Source: Rhizobium sp. RU36D
GTDB taxonomy: Bacteria; Pseudomonadota; Alphaproteobacteria; Rhizobiales; Rhizobiaceae
Direction: 5' to 3'
DNA length: 64,000 bases
Assembly: GCF_900176345.1 (NCBI RefSeq)
Contig: NZ_FWXU01000005.1
Span: forward strand, 186,001-250,000
Every line of letters starts with the position of its first letter. Within the stretch, counting starts at the first letter, position 1. Below are positions 1-9,334 of this stretch, piece after piece. The notes under the pieces are model-generated. The model had not been told where the DNA came from and ran no database searches. It worked only from the letters and a program-made list of their open reading frames with translations. The position numbers and the translations under genes are program-made.

Positions 1-1736
1 ATGATCCCGTCCTGCATATCCTCGGCAATGCGGTTTATCACGGCGAATTGCGCCTTGATTTCGCGGGCAAGATCGCGCGAGCCATACACATCTTCGGCCT
101 TTGCCGCGAGATAGGGCAGGGCGTTCTTGGCGACCACCATCTCGCCGATGAGGTCCATCAGCCGATCGATCTTCTCCTGGGGCACCTTGAGTGTGCGGGC
201 CGGCCGGTCCGAATGCTCGGCAGCCTTGCCGACGTCGGCTCCATCCTCGGCACCTGCGCGCTCACGGGTCGCTGGGGCTTGGGCAGCCGGTTCCTCTGTG
301 GCGGGTGCGGCAACAGGCGCTGCGACCGCAGGCGTGGCTGTCTCGCCCTCAAGGTCTTCCAGTTTCTCATCCAGGAAAAAGGCCAGCGGGACAAGACTGG
401 CGTCGTTGCGGCAGCGCTCCAGCACTCCATCCAGCTCTTCTACCGCAGCTGTCATCTGCCGCGCCTGGAACATGGCTCTGACCGTATTGCCAACGGCGTT
501 GAGGCGACCTTCCCACTGATCGTCGGGGGCTGCCATGTCGAGAAGTTGTCGTTGGGTGGCAAGAATATTGTAGGCGACCGACGCAGCACCTCCACGCGGC
601 GGAGCCGAGGGTACCGATCCCTGGGCTGCACGGATCGCCGGTGAAGCCGCGGATGTGGCATCGGCAACAGAAGATGCGGCTGGTTCCGGCAGCTCGGCGC
701 TCGGAAACACCGGTGGTTCCCCTGTCTCAAAAGCCTTTAGCAGCGCCTGGAGGACAGTGTGATCAGCGCCGCCAAGGGCAAGCGCCCGGATGAAGCGCAG
801 CGTGGAGGCCGCCTTCAGCTCCGGGTTCAGCATGTCGAGCATCGCTTCGGCAGCCGATGCAAGCATGGCAGTATCGGCCTGGCGAAGCGCCTGGTCGGCC
901 TGGGCGAGGAATTCGTCCCGCAAGCCTTCGTCGCAACCTGCACTGCCGGTGGGCTGCGCCAGCAAATGGCGGGCGACCGGATAGATCGCCACCTGCTCCG
1001 GCATATAGCGAAAATGCTCGCGCAGGTCCTTTTCGGCAGCGCGGCTAAGCGCCTGGATTTCCAGGTTGCAGCGGTAAACGTCGGTTTCCCCTGGGTCGCC
1101 GTATGGCGTGGTGAGAGAAATCAGAAAGGCTTGGCGATGCGGCAGATTGCGCAGCACCAGCAGCGGATCCTCGCCCTTGAAGAAGCATTCCGGCTCCGGC
1201 CGATAGAGCACACCCAGAAGATCGGCGCCACCATCAGTGATCAACGACAGGCGCTCGCTCTCATCGAGGCGCGAGAGCCAATCAAGCGTGGTCGGCGGCT
1301 TTACCTGGTCGGGGTTTTCATACTCCTGAGCGGTTGCCGCCGAAGGGTCCACAAGGGGCAGGCGTTCCCGCAACCGCGCGATGCGCGCCTCGGCCGCATC
1401 GGTGAAGTGATCCGGTATGCCACCGGTGGCCTCGACCGCCTCGACCATCTGCTGGATGAAATCCATGGAGTCGAGCAGGTCGTCCGTCATGTCGTTGTCG
1501 ATCGACAACTCGCGATCTCTGACCTTGTCGAGCAGATCTTCAGCCGCGTGGACGACGCGGGTAAAGGTCGGAATGTCGAAGAGGCCTGAATTGCCCTTCA
1601 AAGTATGGGCCGCTCGGAACAGTTCGTCCACCATGGTTTCGTCGTCAGGGCGTTTTTCAAGCGCAAGCAGCGCTTCGCCCATCCGTTCCAGGATGTCGTG
1701 AGCGTCGAGGACGAACTGTTTGAGCAGGTTGGGCAT
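1..1736 (-). CDS. cheA: Chemotaxis histidine kinase CheA (C-terminus beyond window)
   Basis: This is the N-terminal 578 codons of a CheA kinase; the gene runs off the left edge. The first 120 residues form an Hpt (P1) domain with the phospho-accepting His44 in AAHTLKGNSG. A long, poorly conserved Pro/Ala-rich middle follows (about residues 120-510). The dimerisation domain then begins near the edge (KIDRLMDLIGEMVVAKN, about residue 520). CheA autophosphorylates when receptors signal and passes the phosphate to CheY-like and CheB proteins. Its ATG overlaps the stop of the upstream CheY-like gene by one base, so it is last in view in the chemosensory operon. The catalytic and CheW-binding domains are not visible. 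Confidence 0.93.
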   Translation of the reverse strand, partial: MPNLLKQFVLDAHDILERMGEALLALEKRPDDETMVDELFRAAHTLKGNSGLFDIPTFTRVVHAAEDLLDKVRDRELSIDNDMTDDLLDSMDFIQQMVEAVEATGGIPDHFTDAAEARIARLRERLPLVDPSAATAQEYENPDQVKPPTTLDWLSRLDESERLSLITDGGADLLGVLYRPEPECFFKGEDPLLVLRNLPHRQAFLISLTTPYGDPGETDVYRCNLEIQALSRAAEKDLREHFRYMPEQVAIYPVARHLLAQPTGSAGCDEGLRDEFLAQADQALRQADTAMLASAAEAMLDMLNPELKAASTLRFIRALALGGADHTVLQALLKAFETGEPPVFPSAELPEPAASSVADATSAASPAIRAAQGSVPSAPPRGGAASVAYNILATQRQLLDMAAPDDQWEGRLNAVGNTVRAMFQARQMTAAVEELDGVLERCRNDASLVPLAFFLDEKLEDLEGETATPAVAAPVAAPATEEPAAQAPATRERAGAEDGADVGKAAEHSDRPARTLKVPQEKIDRLMDLIGEMVVAKNALPYLAAKAEDVYGSRDLAREIKAQFAVINRIAEDMQDGI

Positions 1737-2104
1737 CAATTGCCTCCGACCATGAGGCTGGCCACTTCCAGCAGTTCCGCCGGTTTGGTGGGTTTGACGA
1801 GGTAGAAATTGGCGCCGGCAGCAAAGGCCCGCTGGCGATCCCGCTCCTCCGCCTCGGTCGAAACCATGACGGCGGGTGCCTGATGGATCTCCTTGCGCTT
1901 GCGCACCTCGCGCAGGAAGGCGTAGCCATCCATCTTCGGCATGTTCACGTCGACCACATAGAGATCGTAGCGCTTGCCCAGCGCCTTCTCCAGTCCCTCG
2001 ATCCCGTTGATGGCTTCATCTACGGCAAAGCCCGCCTCTTCCAGCAGTGACCGGTGGTACATGCGGACCGTCGAGGCATCATCGATTATCAAAATGGATT
2101 TCAT
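1736..2104 (-). CDS. CheY-like single-domain response regulator
   Basis: A receiver domain of 122 aa with nothing else attached. The acidic pair DD is at the N-terminus (ILIIDDAS), the phospho-acceptor Asp is in VVDVNMPKMDG, and the conserved Lys is in LVKPTKP. I prefer ATG at 2104 (MKSILIIDD) with GAGGTG about nine bases upstream; a GTG at 2116 that overlaps the cheR stop is the alternative. It sits between cheR and cheA, so CheA is its probable phosphodonor. Whether it touches a flagellar motor or serves another output cannot be read from sequence, and no flagellar genes are in the window. Confidence 0.88.
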   Translation of the reverse strand: MKSILIIDDASTVRMYHRSLLEEAGFAVDEAINGIEGLEKALGKRYDLYVVDVNMPKMDGYAFLREVRKRKEIHQAPAVMVSTEAEERDRQRAFAAGANFYLVKPTKPAELLEVASLMVGGN

Positions 2105-2112
2105 CGTTATGC

Positions 2113-2949
2113 TCACCTCGGCTTCTGGTAAACGATCGCGTCCTTGAACTTCCGGACGGTGAACAGATCGGAAATCCGGCTCATGGACTCAGAATGGCCA
2201 AGGCAGATGAAACCGCCTGGCCGCATTGCATTGAAGAAGGTCTCGGCGGCAGATCGTCGGGACGTGTCATCGAAGTAAATCAACAGGTTGCGGCAGAAGA
2301 CCACGTCGATGTCGTGGTATTTCATCGTATCGAGCGGGTCGAGCAGGTTGACCCGCGAGAAATCAATCAGGCCGGCGATCTCGGGATCGATCTTGTAGCT
2401 GCCGCTGGCGAGCCGGGTGAAGTATTTCTTCAGCAGCGCCGCCGGCAGGTGCTGGACGGAACGCGGGCTGAAGACGCCGGCCGCCGCCGCCTTCAGCACT
2501 TCCGTATCGATGTCGGAGGCCAGTATCTCGACGTCGAATTGCTCGAGCTTCGACCAATGCTCAAGGAGGTAGATGACGATCGAGTAGGGTTCTTCCCCGG
2601 TGGAGCAGGGCAGCGACCAGATGCGGATCGGCTGGTTGGGTTTGCGGTTCTGCGTTGCCTCATCCAGCATGGAATTCACAAGGCAGTCGAACTGATAGGA
2701 CTCGCGAAAGAAGTAGGTCTCGTTCACCGTCATTGAATTGGTGAGCGCCTGCAATTCCTCGTTAGAGGTCTGAAAGCGCAGCATGGTGAAGTAGTTGCGG
2801 AAGCCGTCGCTGCCCGTTGCCTGGATGCGCTCGATCAGCCGCTTGTCGACGAAATAGCGCTTGTTGTCCTCGAACAGGATGCCGGTCTTGCGATAGAAGT
2901 ACTCGCGAAATTTCTGAAAGTCCTCGTGGCCGATCGTCAGGTTTGACAT
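2113..2949 (-). CDS. cheR: Chemoreceptor methyltransferase CheR
   Basis: A 278-aa protein of normal CheR length. It adds methyl groups from S-adenosylmethionine to receptor glutamates for adaptation. An N-terminal helical domain (about 1-80, including FYRKTGILFEDNKRYFVDKRL) precedes a Rossmann methyltransferase domain with the SAM-binding segment WSLPCSTGEEPYSI and the later VFCRNLLIYFD. The start ATG directly follows the TGA of the HEAT-repeat gene, so translation is likely coupled. The substrate is probably the soluble receptor encoded three genes upstream. No TPR or pentapeptide-tether domain is seen. Confidence 0.95.
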   Translation of the reverse strand: MSNLTIGHEDFQKFREYFYRKTGILFEDNKRYFVDKRLIERIQATGSDGFRNYFTMLRFQTSNEELQALTNSMTVNETYFFRESYQFDCLVNSMLDEATQNRKPNQPIRIWSLPCSTGEEPYSIVIYLLEHWSKLEQFDVEILASDIDTEVLKAAAAGVFSPRSVQHLPAALLKKYFTRLASGSYKIDPEIAGLIDFSRVNLLDPLDTMKYHDIDVVFCRNLLIYFDDTSRRSAAETFFNAMRPGGFICLGHSESMSRISDLFTVRKFKDAIVYQKPR

Positions 2950-3573
2950 TCAGGATCCTGCTCCAATTCGCTGGATCGCATTTGAAGCGGCAAACTGCAG
3001 GTATGGTTCCTCGGCAAATCGTTCCCGGACCCGCATGAGGGAGGGGATAGACGACTTGGTGCCGACTTCCACCAGGAGGTCGAGGGCCGTGCCGACCACG
3101 TTCGCGTGGGTGTCGGTCGAAATCACCGCGATCAGCCAGTCCTCGACTTTGGGGTGGCGCAGGGCTTCCAGGATATTGACCGCGAAGATCCGGACGTCCG
3201 AATCCGGATTATCAAGCAGTTCCTCCATGTGGGGCGCCACGTCTGCGGGAAGCGCCTGCAGGATTTCGATGACATGGTTGCGGAGCGGGGTGCTCTCGGA
3301 CGAAAGCAAGGGCAGAAGCTTCTCCACCGCGACCCGGCTGCCGGTTCGCATGATGGCCACCGCGAGCGCCTCCCGCGTCGGCGCATTGTCTTCGACGATG
3401 AAGCGGTCGCAAAGAGCAGCGGCCGCCGGCTCGCTGCCGGCCAGGCTGCGCGCCGCCGCCTGGCGTTGCGAAGGATCGGGGCTTTTGAGCAGCTCGATGG
3501 CCTCGTCTTGAGACAGAGGCGATCCTTGATCCGATTTCGCTGCCGGGTCGGACTTGTGCTTGGTCAGCGGCAT
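2950..3573 (-). CDS. HEAT-repeat protein of the chemosensory operon
   Basis: A 207-aa soluble protein. After a charged N-terminus it is built of repeated helical pairs of HEAT/PBS-lyase type: EAIELLKSPDPSQRQAAARSL, then segments around AVEKLLPLLSSESTPLRNH, MEELLDNPDSDVRIFAVNIL and IPSLMRVRERF. Such solenoids are protein-binding scaffolds, and no catalytic motif is visible. It lies between cheB and cheR, with GGAG upstream of its ATG and direct abutment to cheR, so a role in the array is likely (adaptor or localisation factor). The specific partner is unknown. It is not a standard core chemotaxis gene. Confidence 0.8.
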   Translation of the reverse strand: MPLTKHKSDPAAKSDQGSPLSQDEAIELLKSPDPSQRQAAARSLAGSEPAAAALCDRFIVEDNAPTREALAVAIMRTGSRVAVEKLLPLLSSESTPLRNHVIEILQALPADVAPHMEELLDNPDSDVRIFAVNILEALRHPKVEDWLIAVISTDTHANVVGTALDLLVEVGTKSSIPSLMRVRERFAEEPYLQFAASNAIQRIGAGS

Positions 3574-3582
3574 AGCGATCTC

Positions 3583-4641
3583 CTATCTCGCCCAGTCGAT
3601 GATTTTTTGCGCGATGGCGCTTGAGGGCAGCACAATGCTCGCTCCACCGCGCTCGATGAGTTCCCGCGGCATGCCGAAGACGACGCTGCTTTCCTCGCTT
3701 TCGGCGATCGTGCGTCCGCCGCGGCGTTTCAGATCCGTCATGGCTTCCGCGCCGTCATTGCCCATGCCGGTCATCTGTACCCCGAGGATGCGGGCGGCGG
3801 GCATGCATTCCAAAGCCGAGGAGACAAGACCATCCACGGAGGGATGCCAGTGATAGCGGGGCGACTCCGGCTTGTTGATCACGACAAGCACGCCGTTGCG
3901 CACGCCCACCGCAAGATCGGTGCCACCCCTGGCGATATAGATGCATCCCCGAACGACACGGTCGAACTGGGCGGCCTCTTTCACTTCGAGCTGACATTTC
4001 TGGTTCAGTCTGTTGGCCAGCGGTCCGGTAAAGCTGGCCGGCATATGCTGGACGACCAGCACCGGCCAGCGCAGATCAGCCGGCAGCGCGGGAAGGATCT
4101 CTTCCAGCGTCTTGGGCCCGCCGGTGGAAATGCCGATCAGAACGAGCCCGTCCGGCATGCCAGGCGTCACCTGCGGCGGTTTTGCGACCGGCGGCGCAGG
4201 TTTCTCGACGACACGGCGCACGGCCGGTGCCGCGGGTTTGGGCTTTGCAAGGCGCGCGCGCGCCGCGCTCGACACCTTGTCGACCAGGGTCTTCGCCACG
4301 GCGTCCAGCGACAGCGAGATGGTGCCACCGGGCTTTTCGATGAAATCGACGGCTCCCATGGCCAGCGCTTCGAGCGTCGCCATGGTGCCCTTAGCCGTCA
4401 GCGAGGAAACCATGACCACCGGCGTGGGCCGCGCGGCCATGATCTGCGACAGCGCGGTCAAGCCGTCCATCTGCGGCATGTTGACGTCGAGGGTAATGAC
4501 ATCGGGCGGATTGTTCAGGACTTCCTGAACGGCGTCCGCGCCGTTGCTGGCCGTTCGCACCACCATGCCCGCTTCCTTGAACAGCGAGCTCAGATGCTTT
4601 CGCATCAGGGCAGAGTCATCCACAATCAGGACTGCGGTCAT
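3583..4641 (-). CDS. cheB: Chemotaxis methylesterase/deamidase CheB
   Basis: A full-length CheB of 352 aa. The N-terminal receiver (about 1-120) carries ALIVDDSALMRK-like acidic residues and the phospho-Asp in ITLDVNMPQMDG. A Pro/Ala-rich linker follows, then the methylesterase domain (about 165-350). The catalytic Ser lies in IGISTGGPKT, the His in VVQHMPASFTGP and the Asp in TGMGNDGAEAM. It removes receptor methyl groups and is activated by CheA phosphorylation. It follows the triple-CheW gene by 11 bases. Confidence 0.96.
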   Translation of the reverse strand: MTAVLIVDDSALMRKHLSSLFKEAGMVVRTASNGADAVQEVLNNPPDVITLDVNMPQMDGLTALSQIMAARPTPVVMVSSLTAKGTMATLEALAMGAVDFIEKPGGTISLSLDAVAKTLVDKVSSAARARLAKPKPAAPAVRRVVEKPAPPVAKPPQVTPGMPDGLVLIGISTGGPKTLEEILPALPADLRWPVLVVQHMPASFTGPLANRLNQKCQLEVKEAAQFDRVVRGCIYIARGGTDLAVGVRNGVLVVINKPESPRYHWHPSVDGLVSSALECMPAARILGVQMTGMGNDGAEAMTDLKRRGGRTIAESEESSVVFGMPRELIERGGASIVLPSSAIAQKIIDWAR

Positions 4642-4652
4642 CGGTCAGACCC

Positions 4653-6188
4653 TCACGCCACTTTGGCGACTTCGGCCATCTCGGTGCCCGTGAGAAGCGC
4701 GGAGGGCTCGATCAGCAGGATCATGCGTCGCTGTTTCTCAAGATTGGCCACCCGGCCCAGCATGCGCCGCTGTTCGCCCGAGAGATGCGGAGCCTCCTCG
4801 ATCGCGGCGCGCGGGATCTTGAGCACCTCGGAGACCGCATCAACGATGAAGCCCATGCGGCTGCCGTCGAGCAGGTACACCATGATCCGCTGACGGTCGT
4901 TGCGCTCGACGTCGTCGAGCCCCAGCCGACGTCGCTGATCCATGACAGGCAGGACCGAACCACGCAGGTTGATGACGCCTTCGACGAAGCCCGGTGCTTT
5001 GGGCACGTGGGTCAGTTGCTCGGGCACCCTGACGATTTCCTGAACCGAGGAAATGGGAACGCCGAACTCCTCGCTGCCAAGGCGGAAGACGACGACCTGT
5101 TCCTCGTCCTCCAGGCCGACATCGTCGTTGTCGTTGGACTGCTCGCTCATCGTGTTCTCCATTTGGGAAACCTGGTCGATTGCGTGACGGAAGGCGTCCT
5201 GGTCGAACATCCTGTTGGAATCGATCACGGATACGAGCCGGCGTCCGCCATCGAGACGGCAAACTGACGAGATTTCTTCGATGCCATTGTTCTGCGACAG
5301 GAGGCCGGGCAGCGGCTCGACAAGCTGGCGCGGCACCCTCAAGACCTCATCGACCGAGTCGGCAACCACGCCCACGGCATTACCGCCGCGCAACGCCAGG
5401 ACGACGACCCGTTGCACGCCACCCTCCGAAGCTGGCGGCAAAGCCAATAGGGCGCGCATGGAAACCAGAGGCAGCAGGCGTTCCCGCAGCGTCATCAGGC
5501 CGAGCACATGATGGGAGGCTTTCGGCAATGCCGTAATACGCGGCGGCATCTGCACGATTTCCTGAACCGCGGCGATGTCGGCTGCATATTCCTGGCCGTG
5601 GACGGAGAAGGAAACGAGCTGCAATTCGTCGCTCTCGCCATCTTCATCCGCATCCGTGCTCTGCCCCATGACGTCGGCATGGCCTTGCCGTTCCTGCCGC
5701 TCCATGACCGCAGAAAACTCGCTCGAGATGATCCGTTCAAAATCGATCACCATGATCAGGCGCCCATCCTGGGCCCGCACCACACCGGTCAGGAGATCAT
5801 CCCTGATGGCGGAACGGATGGTCGAGACCGGCTCTATATCGGCCGGATCGACGGCGATGACACTGGATACACGATCGACCACGAAGCCAAGCGGCGTCCC
5901 GAAGTTGATGACCAGGGCACGGGTGGCATCGGTATGGGCAACCGTGTTCAGTTCGAAGATCTGACGGAGATCGACGATGGGAAGAACGCGGCCGCGCAGA
6001 TTGGCAAGACCAATGAGCGACGGTGGAGAAAGTGGAACCCGGGCGAGATCCGGCAGGCGGATGATCTCCTGTACCGGCGCCATCGGTGCGGCGAAGATTT
6101 CGTCCTCCACCACGAAGGTGACGAACTGCCGTTCTTCCCGCTCGACCGAATCGTCTTCCGGCCCGTCCATGTTAGTGGCTTCCTGCAT
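4653..6188 (-). CDS. Triple-CheW scaffold protein
   Basis: About 511 aa containing three complete CheW-type SH3-like domains in a row (about residues 20-160, 188-330 and 362-500), joined by acidic linkers. The core turn is LANLRGRVLPIVDLR in domain 1, LMTLRERLLPLVSMR in domain 2 and VINLRGSVLPVMDQR in domain 3; domain 2 has lost the Asn and Gly of NLRG. An ordinary CheW is one domain of about 150 aa that links receptors to CheA. I chose ATG at 6188 because GGGAGG lies just upstream; an in-frame TTG at 6203 overlaps the receptor stop. It is the only CheW in the window, so it probably replaces single CheW in this array. Confidence 0.93.
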   Translation of the reverse strand: MQEATNMDGPEDDSVEREERQFVTFVVEDEIFAAPMAPVQEIIRLPDLARVPLSPPSLIGLANLRGRVLPIVDLRQIFELNTVAHTDATRALVINFGTPLGFVVDRVSSVIAVDPADIEPVSTIRSAIRDDLLTGVVRAQDGRLIMVIDFERIISSEFSAVMERQERQGHADVMGQSTDADEDGESDELQLVSFSVHGQEYAADIAAVQEIVQMPPRITALPKASHHVLGLMTLRERLLPLVSMRALLALPPASEGGVQRVVVLALRGGNAVGVVADSVDEVLRVPRQLVEPLPGLLSQNNGIEEISSVCRLDGGRRLVSVIDSNRMFDQDAFRHAIDQVSQMENTMSEQSNDNDDVGLEDEEQVVVFRLGSEEFGVPISSVQEIVRVPEQLTHVPKAPGFVEGVINLRGSVLPVMDQRRRLGLDDVERNDRQRIMVYLLDGSRMGFIVDAVSEVLKIPRAAIEEAPHLSGEQRRMLGRVANLEKQRRMILLIEPSALLTGTEMAEVAKVA

Positions 6189-6199
6189 GGGAACCTCCC

Positions 6200-8134
6200 T
6201 CAACCGGCGCTCTGCAACTCATCGGCCAGCGAGGCGATTTCCTCGATTGCGGCGAGCATTTCCTCGGTTCCCTGGGCTTGCTGCTTGGCCGCCGTGGCGG
6301 CTTCCGTCACCGCCTTCTCCGCTTCGTTCGAAGCGGCGGAAATCTGATCGATGCCCTGCTTGGTCTGGCCGAGGGCGATCGAGATCTCGCGGGCGCTGCC
6401 GGCAATGGCCGCGGACCCATTCTCCATTTCGCGCACATCACCTTCGATGACGTTGAGCGTCTCGCTGGTCCTGCGGGCCTTCTCGACTTCCCGTTGGGCC
6501 GTATCCACCAGTTCGTCGAGGTCACGGCCGACCACCTGGATCTGGTCCTGCACCGCCTTAACGAGGTCCTTGATTCGGTCCGCGTTTTCTGCCGAATCCC
6601 GTGCGAGATTGCGGATATCGGTGGCCACCACGGCGAAGCCCTTACCGAATTCGCCCGCACGGGCTGCTTCGATCGAGCCGTTGACGGCCAGCATGTTGGT
6701 CTGGATCGACACATTTGCGATTGCTTCCACGATCTTGTCGATCTTGCGGGAAACCACGCCGAGGTCCTTCACCTGCCTGATGCTGGTGCGAGTGCTGTCT
6801 GCCGATCCTGAGATGCCTTGGATCAACTGCTCCACCGAAACCTGGTTCTCGGCAATGAGGCGGCGGATGATGCCAATTTTCTCGGAACTTGCTTCGGCCT
6901 TGGCCAAGGCCACATCGGCACCTTTCTCAATTTGCGTCATGGCGGCGGCGGATTCGCTCGTGGCTGCGGCCGCGGTCTGGGCCCCCTTGCGGATCTGTTC
7001 AAGGGCCGTCATGATCTGGGCGCCGGAGCGGTTGATGCTCTGGATCGCCGAGGACAGTTCCTCCGATGCCGAAGCCACGTCCTCTGCACTCTTGGTGATG
7101 TCGGCAGAGTTCTTCAGGTCTTCCGCGAGTTCGTTGAGGGATTGCGCGGTCTGTTCGCATTCGGCCAGGCTCTCGGTCTGAGATGCGACCGCCTTCGCCG
7201 ATTCCTCTGCCGCCGCCGATTGTTCCTCGGCTGAAGCAGCTATCTCCTCGGCGCCGCGCAGGGCTTGGGTCGCGGCGGCGTTGGACTGAAGCGCTGCTGT
7301 CGCCACCTCGCGGGCGCCGGCCAGGATCTCCAGCATGTTCGTGCCGATCTCGGAGAGTTGCACGCTGATGGCCTTGCCCTTCTCCACCTCGCCCATGACC
7401 GCGGAGGCCGAACTGTTGATGCCCGTGGTGATGAGATCGACTTCTGCCTGGATCTGACCGACCAGTTCCGAAATCTGCTGGGCGCTCTTTTCGGAGGTTT
7501 CTGCCAGGGTACGCACTTCGTCGGCCACCACGGCAAAGCCCTTGCCATGCTTTCCGGCACGCGCGGCTTCGATGGCCGCATTGAGAGCCAGAAGATTGGT
7601 CTGGTCGGCAATGCGCGCCACCGCCTTGACGATGTCGCCGATATTGGCGGCCTGGGTTTCGAGTTCCTTGACCAGTTGCACCGAACCGGCCTGCCGCTGG
7701 GCCGCTACGCCGACATTCGAGATCAAACCTTCGATATCAACCGTGGTACGCGTGGTCAGCCCCTGAACTGCCTCCACCTTTGTCTGGCTGAGTTCCGCGG
7801 CCTTCATCTGGCGGGTCAAGAGGTCCATCACCTGCCGGGTGGCGGCAAGCGACTCCTGGGCCGCGCCGCTGGATTCTTCTGCGCCGGCCGCGATCAGATC
7901 CGACGCGCGTTTCAGTTGTTCGGCTGCCGAGGATGCTTCTGCGGTGCTGGAAGCAATCTGCGCGGTGGCGGCGGCGATCCGTTCTGCGGCCTGTTGCTGC
8001 TTGGCGAATGTCCTCGCCCGTTTGCGTTGCGCTTCGGCCTCCCGCGCGGCGGAGGCGGGAAGGCCCTTTGCAGCTGACGGTGCCGAGGAGGGATGAGCAG
8101 AGGAGGAAAGGGATGTCTTCTTGACGATAGGCAT
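6200..8134 (-). CDS. Soluble chemoreceptor with two signalling tips
   Basis: A 644-aa methyl-accepting protein with no hydrophobic membrane segment and no recognisable ligand domain; the first 40 residues are low-complexity and basic. The rest is Ala/Glu/Ser-rich coiled coil. The highly conserved hairpin tip occurs twice: [20 protein letters not shown] starting at residue 189 and [20 protein letters not shown] starting at residue 489, exactly 300 residues apart. The arms on each side are all about 150 residues, so the chain looks like two full receptor hairpins fused. It is first of the operon after a 310-bp gap and is presumably the substrate of CheR and CheB. Confidence 0.94.
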   Translation of the reverse strand: MPIVKKTSLSSSAHPSSAPSAAKGLPASAAREAEAQRKRARTFAKQQQAAERIAAATAQIASSTAEASSAAEQLKRASDLIAAGAEESSGAAQESLAATRQVMDLLTRQMKAAELSQTKVEAVQGLTTRTTVDIEGLISNVGVAAQRQAGSVQLVKELETQAANIGDIVKAVARIADQTNLLALNAAIEAARAGKHGKGFAVVADEVRTLAETSEKSAQQISELVGQIQAEVDLITTGINSSASAVMGEVEKGKAISVQLSEIGTNMLEILAGAREVATAALQSNAAATQALRGAEEIAASAEEQSAAAEESAKAVASQTESLAECEQTAQSLNELAEDLKNSADITKSAEDVASASEELSSAIQSINRSGAQIMTALEQIRKGAQTAAAATSESAAAMTQIEKGADVALAKAEASSEKIGIIRRLIAENQVSVEQLIQGISGSADSTRTSIRQVKDLGVVSRKIDKIVEAIANVSIQTNMLAVNGSIEAARAGEFGKGFAVVATDIRNLARDSAENADRIKDLVKAVQDQIQVVGRDLDELVDTAQREVEKARRTSETLNVIEGDVREMENGSAAIAGSAREISIALGQTKQGIDQISAASNEAEKAVTEAATAAKQQAQGTEEMLAAIEEIASLADELQSAG

Positions 8135-8444
8135 GAGGAAACCTCGGCGGGATATGAATGGTTATCTGTCTATGTGTGCATATAAGAACTAGCTTGCGTG
8201 AGACTTTCTGGAATTACTAATAAGAGGCGGTCAAGCCGTAAGCTCCCATAGCGTCAACAAAGGGTTGAGACTGTCCATTGCTGAGACAGGCGCGTTGCAA
8301 GCCTATGATTGTTATGGAGAAATTAACGCGTCAGGATTCCCCGCAATTCCGGCCTTTCGCCATATCAAGGCAAATGGCGTCAAAGCGCGTCCCGCGCCGA
8401 ACACACTGTGGAAACGCTGTTGCAGCCTGATTCCCGGAGTTTCA
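8135..8444. other. Intergenic region upstream of the receptor/che operon
   Basis: This 310-bp stretch separates the leftward unknown gene from the leftward che operon. It should hold the che promoter, read on the minus strand. It is AT-richer near 8160-8225. I could not pick a convincing -35/-10 pair, and I see no hairpin terminator, repeat or small gene that I would support. A rightward 71-codon open frame across it has no ribosome site. Confidence 0.5.
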
Positions 8445-9230
8445 TCACTGGCTGGGGTTGTGCTGGAAACTCGATGTTAATGTTTGCATCAAGCCAAGGA
8501 TTCCCTGGCTGGCCGCCGTCACGCTGGCGTCCAGTCCGGCCAACATGACGTGTCCCAGGGGATCGACCTCGAGCCGCGCGAGGACGTCCGCGTCATCCGG
8601 CCATCGATAGGAGCGAATACTGTAGTTTCCGGTGCGATCGAACCATGAGAGGTCGGCTGTCGTGTCGTCAAAGTCCAGTCCGACCCAGTCTTCCGGCGAT
8701 TGGGAACAGATGCCGGCAAAGCCATCGGCAAGCTGAAACTGCAGGCTGCATTCACTGCCGTCCGATCCGAACAGGAGGTCGGTCACACTTGCGTGCCGCA
8801 GCAGCATGCGGATAGCCGCGCAGGAGATCTTGAAACCTTCAGATGGTTTCGCCTCGCGCAACTGCCACGGAACATCATTCCCCGTCACCGGCAGGAGCAG
8901 GGCCATCGGGTCCAGCAACAACCCGGCGATTTGATCCGGGTCCTCGCCTTTTATCGAAATCCCCCGACGCAACCCATCGACCTGCTCCCAGCAAACGCCA
9001 AGATGCTCCGGTGCAAACAGGATTTCACCGCGGCGCAGGTTCAGACCCGGCACGAGACCGGGCCGAAAACGGATGTCCAGCAATCCCATGCCCTCTCTGC
9101 AGCCAAGAGAGAAGCTCTTGATCCGTTTGTCTTCAACGAGTGCCGCAAGCGTCTCGCGCAGCAGATAGAGAGTTTCGTGCCGCTCCTGCGAGGATGAGAT
9201 CTCCGAGGGGGCATTTTGACCGCCCGTCAT
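8445..9230 (-). CDS. Unknown protein next to chemosensory operon
   Basis: A 261-aa soluble protein with no signal peptide or membrane segment that I can see, and no family I recognise. The middle part has Trp-rich segments (LGVCWEQVDGLRRG, EDWVGLDFDD, DLSWFDRTGNYSIRSYRW), which suggests a beta-rich fold. GGAG lies just upstream of the ATG. It is transcribed in the same direction as the che operon, 310 bp ahead of it, and divergently from the degenerate receptor gene. Context suggests a chemosensory accessory role, but that is inference only. Confidence 0.65.
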   Translation of the reverse strand: MTGGQNAPSEISSSQERHETLYLLRETLAALVEDKRIKSFSLGCREGMGLLDIRFRPGLVPGLNLRRGEILFAPEHLGVCWEQVDGLRRGISIKGEDPDQIAGLLLDPMALLLPVTGNDVPWQLREAKPSEGFKISCAAIRMLLRHASVTDLLFGSDGSECSLQFQLADGFAGICSQSPEDWVGLDFDDTTADLSWFDRTGNYSIRSYRWPDDADVLARLEVDPLGHVMLAGLDASVTAASQGILGLMQTLTSSFQHNPSQ

Positions 9231-9334
9231 GGAAGGCTCCGATTCGACTCAATTTGAGAGGACAATCGCATAAAGATATTTAACATTCGTGTTTTAGTGT
9301 GTTCGTAATTACATTGATATCGGTGGGGAGCGCG

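Noticed and set aside
8265..8480. A 71-codon rightward open frame in the gap before the che operon
   Set aside because: It has no ribosome site or family features and overlaps the end of the unknown gene on the other strand.
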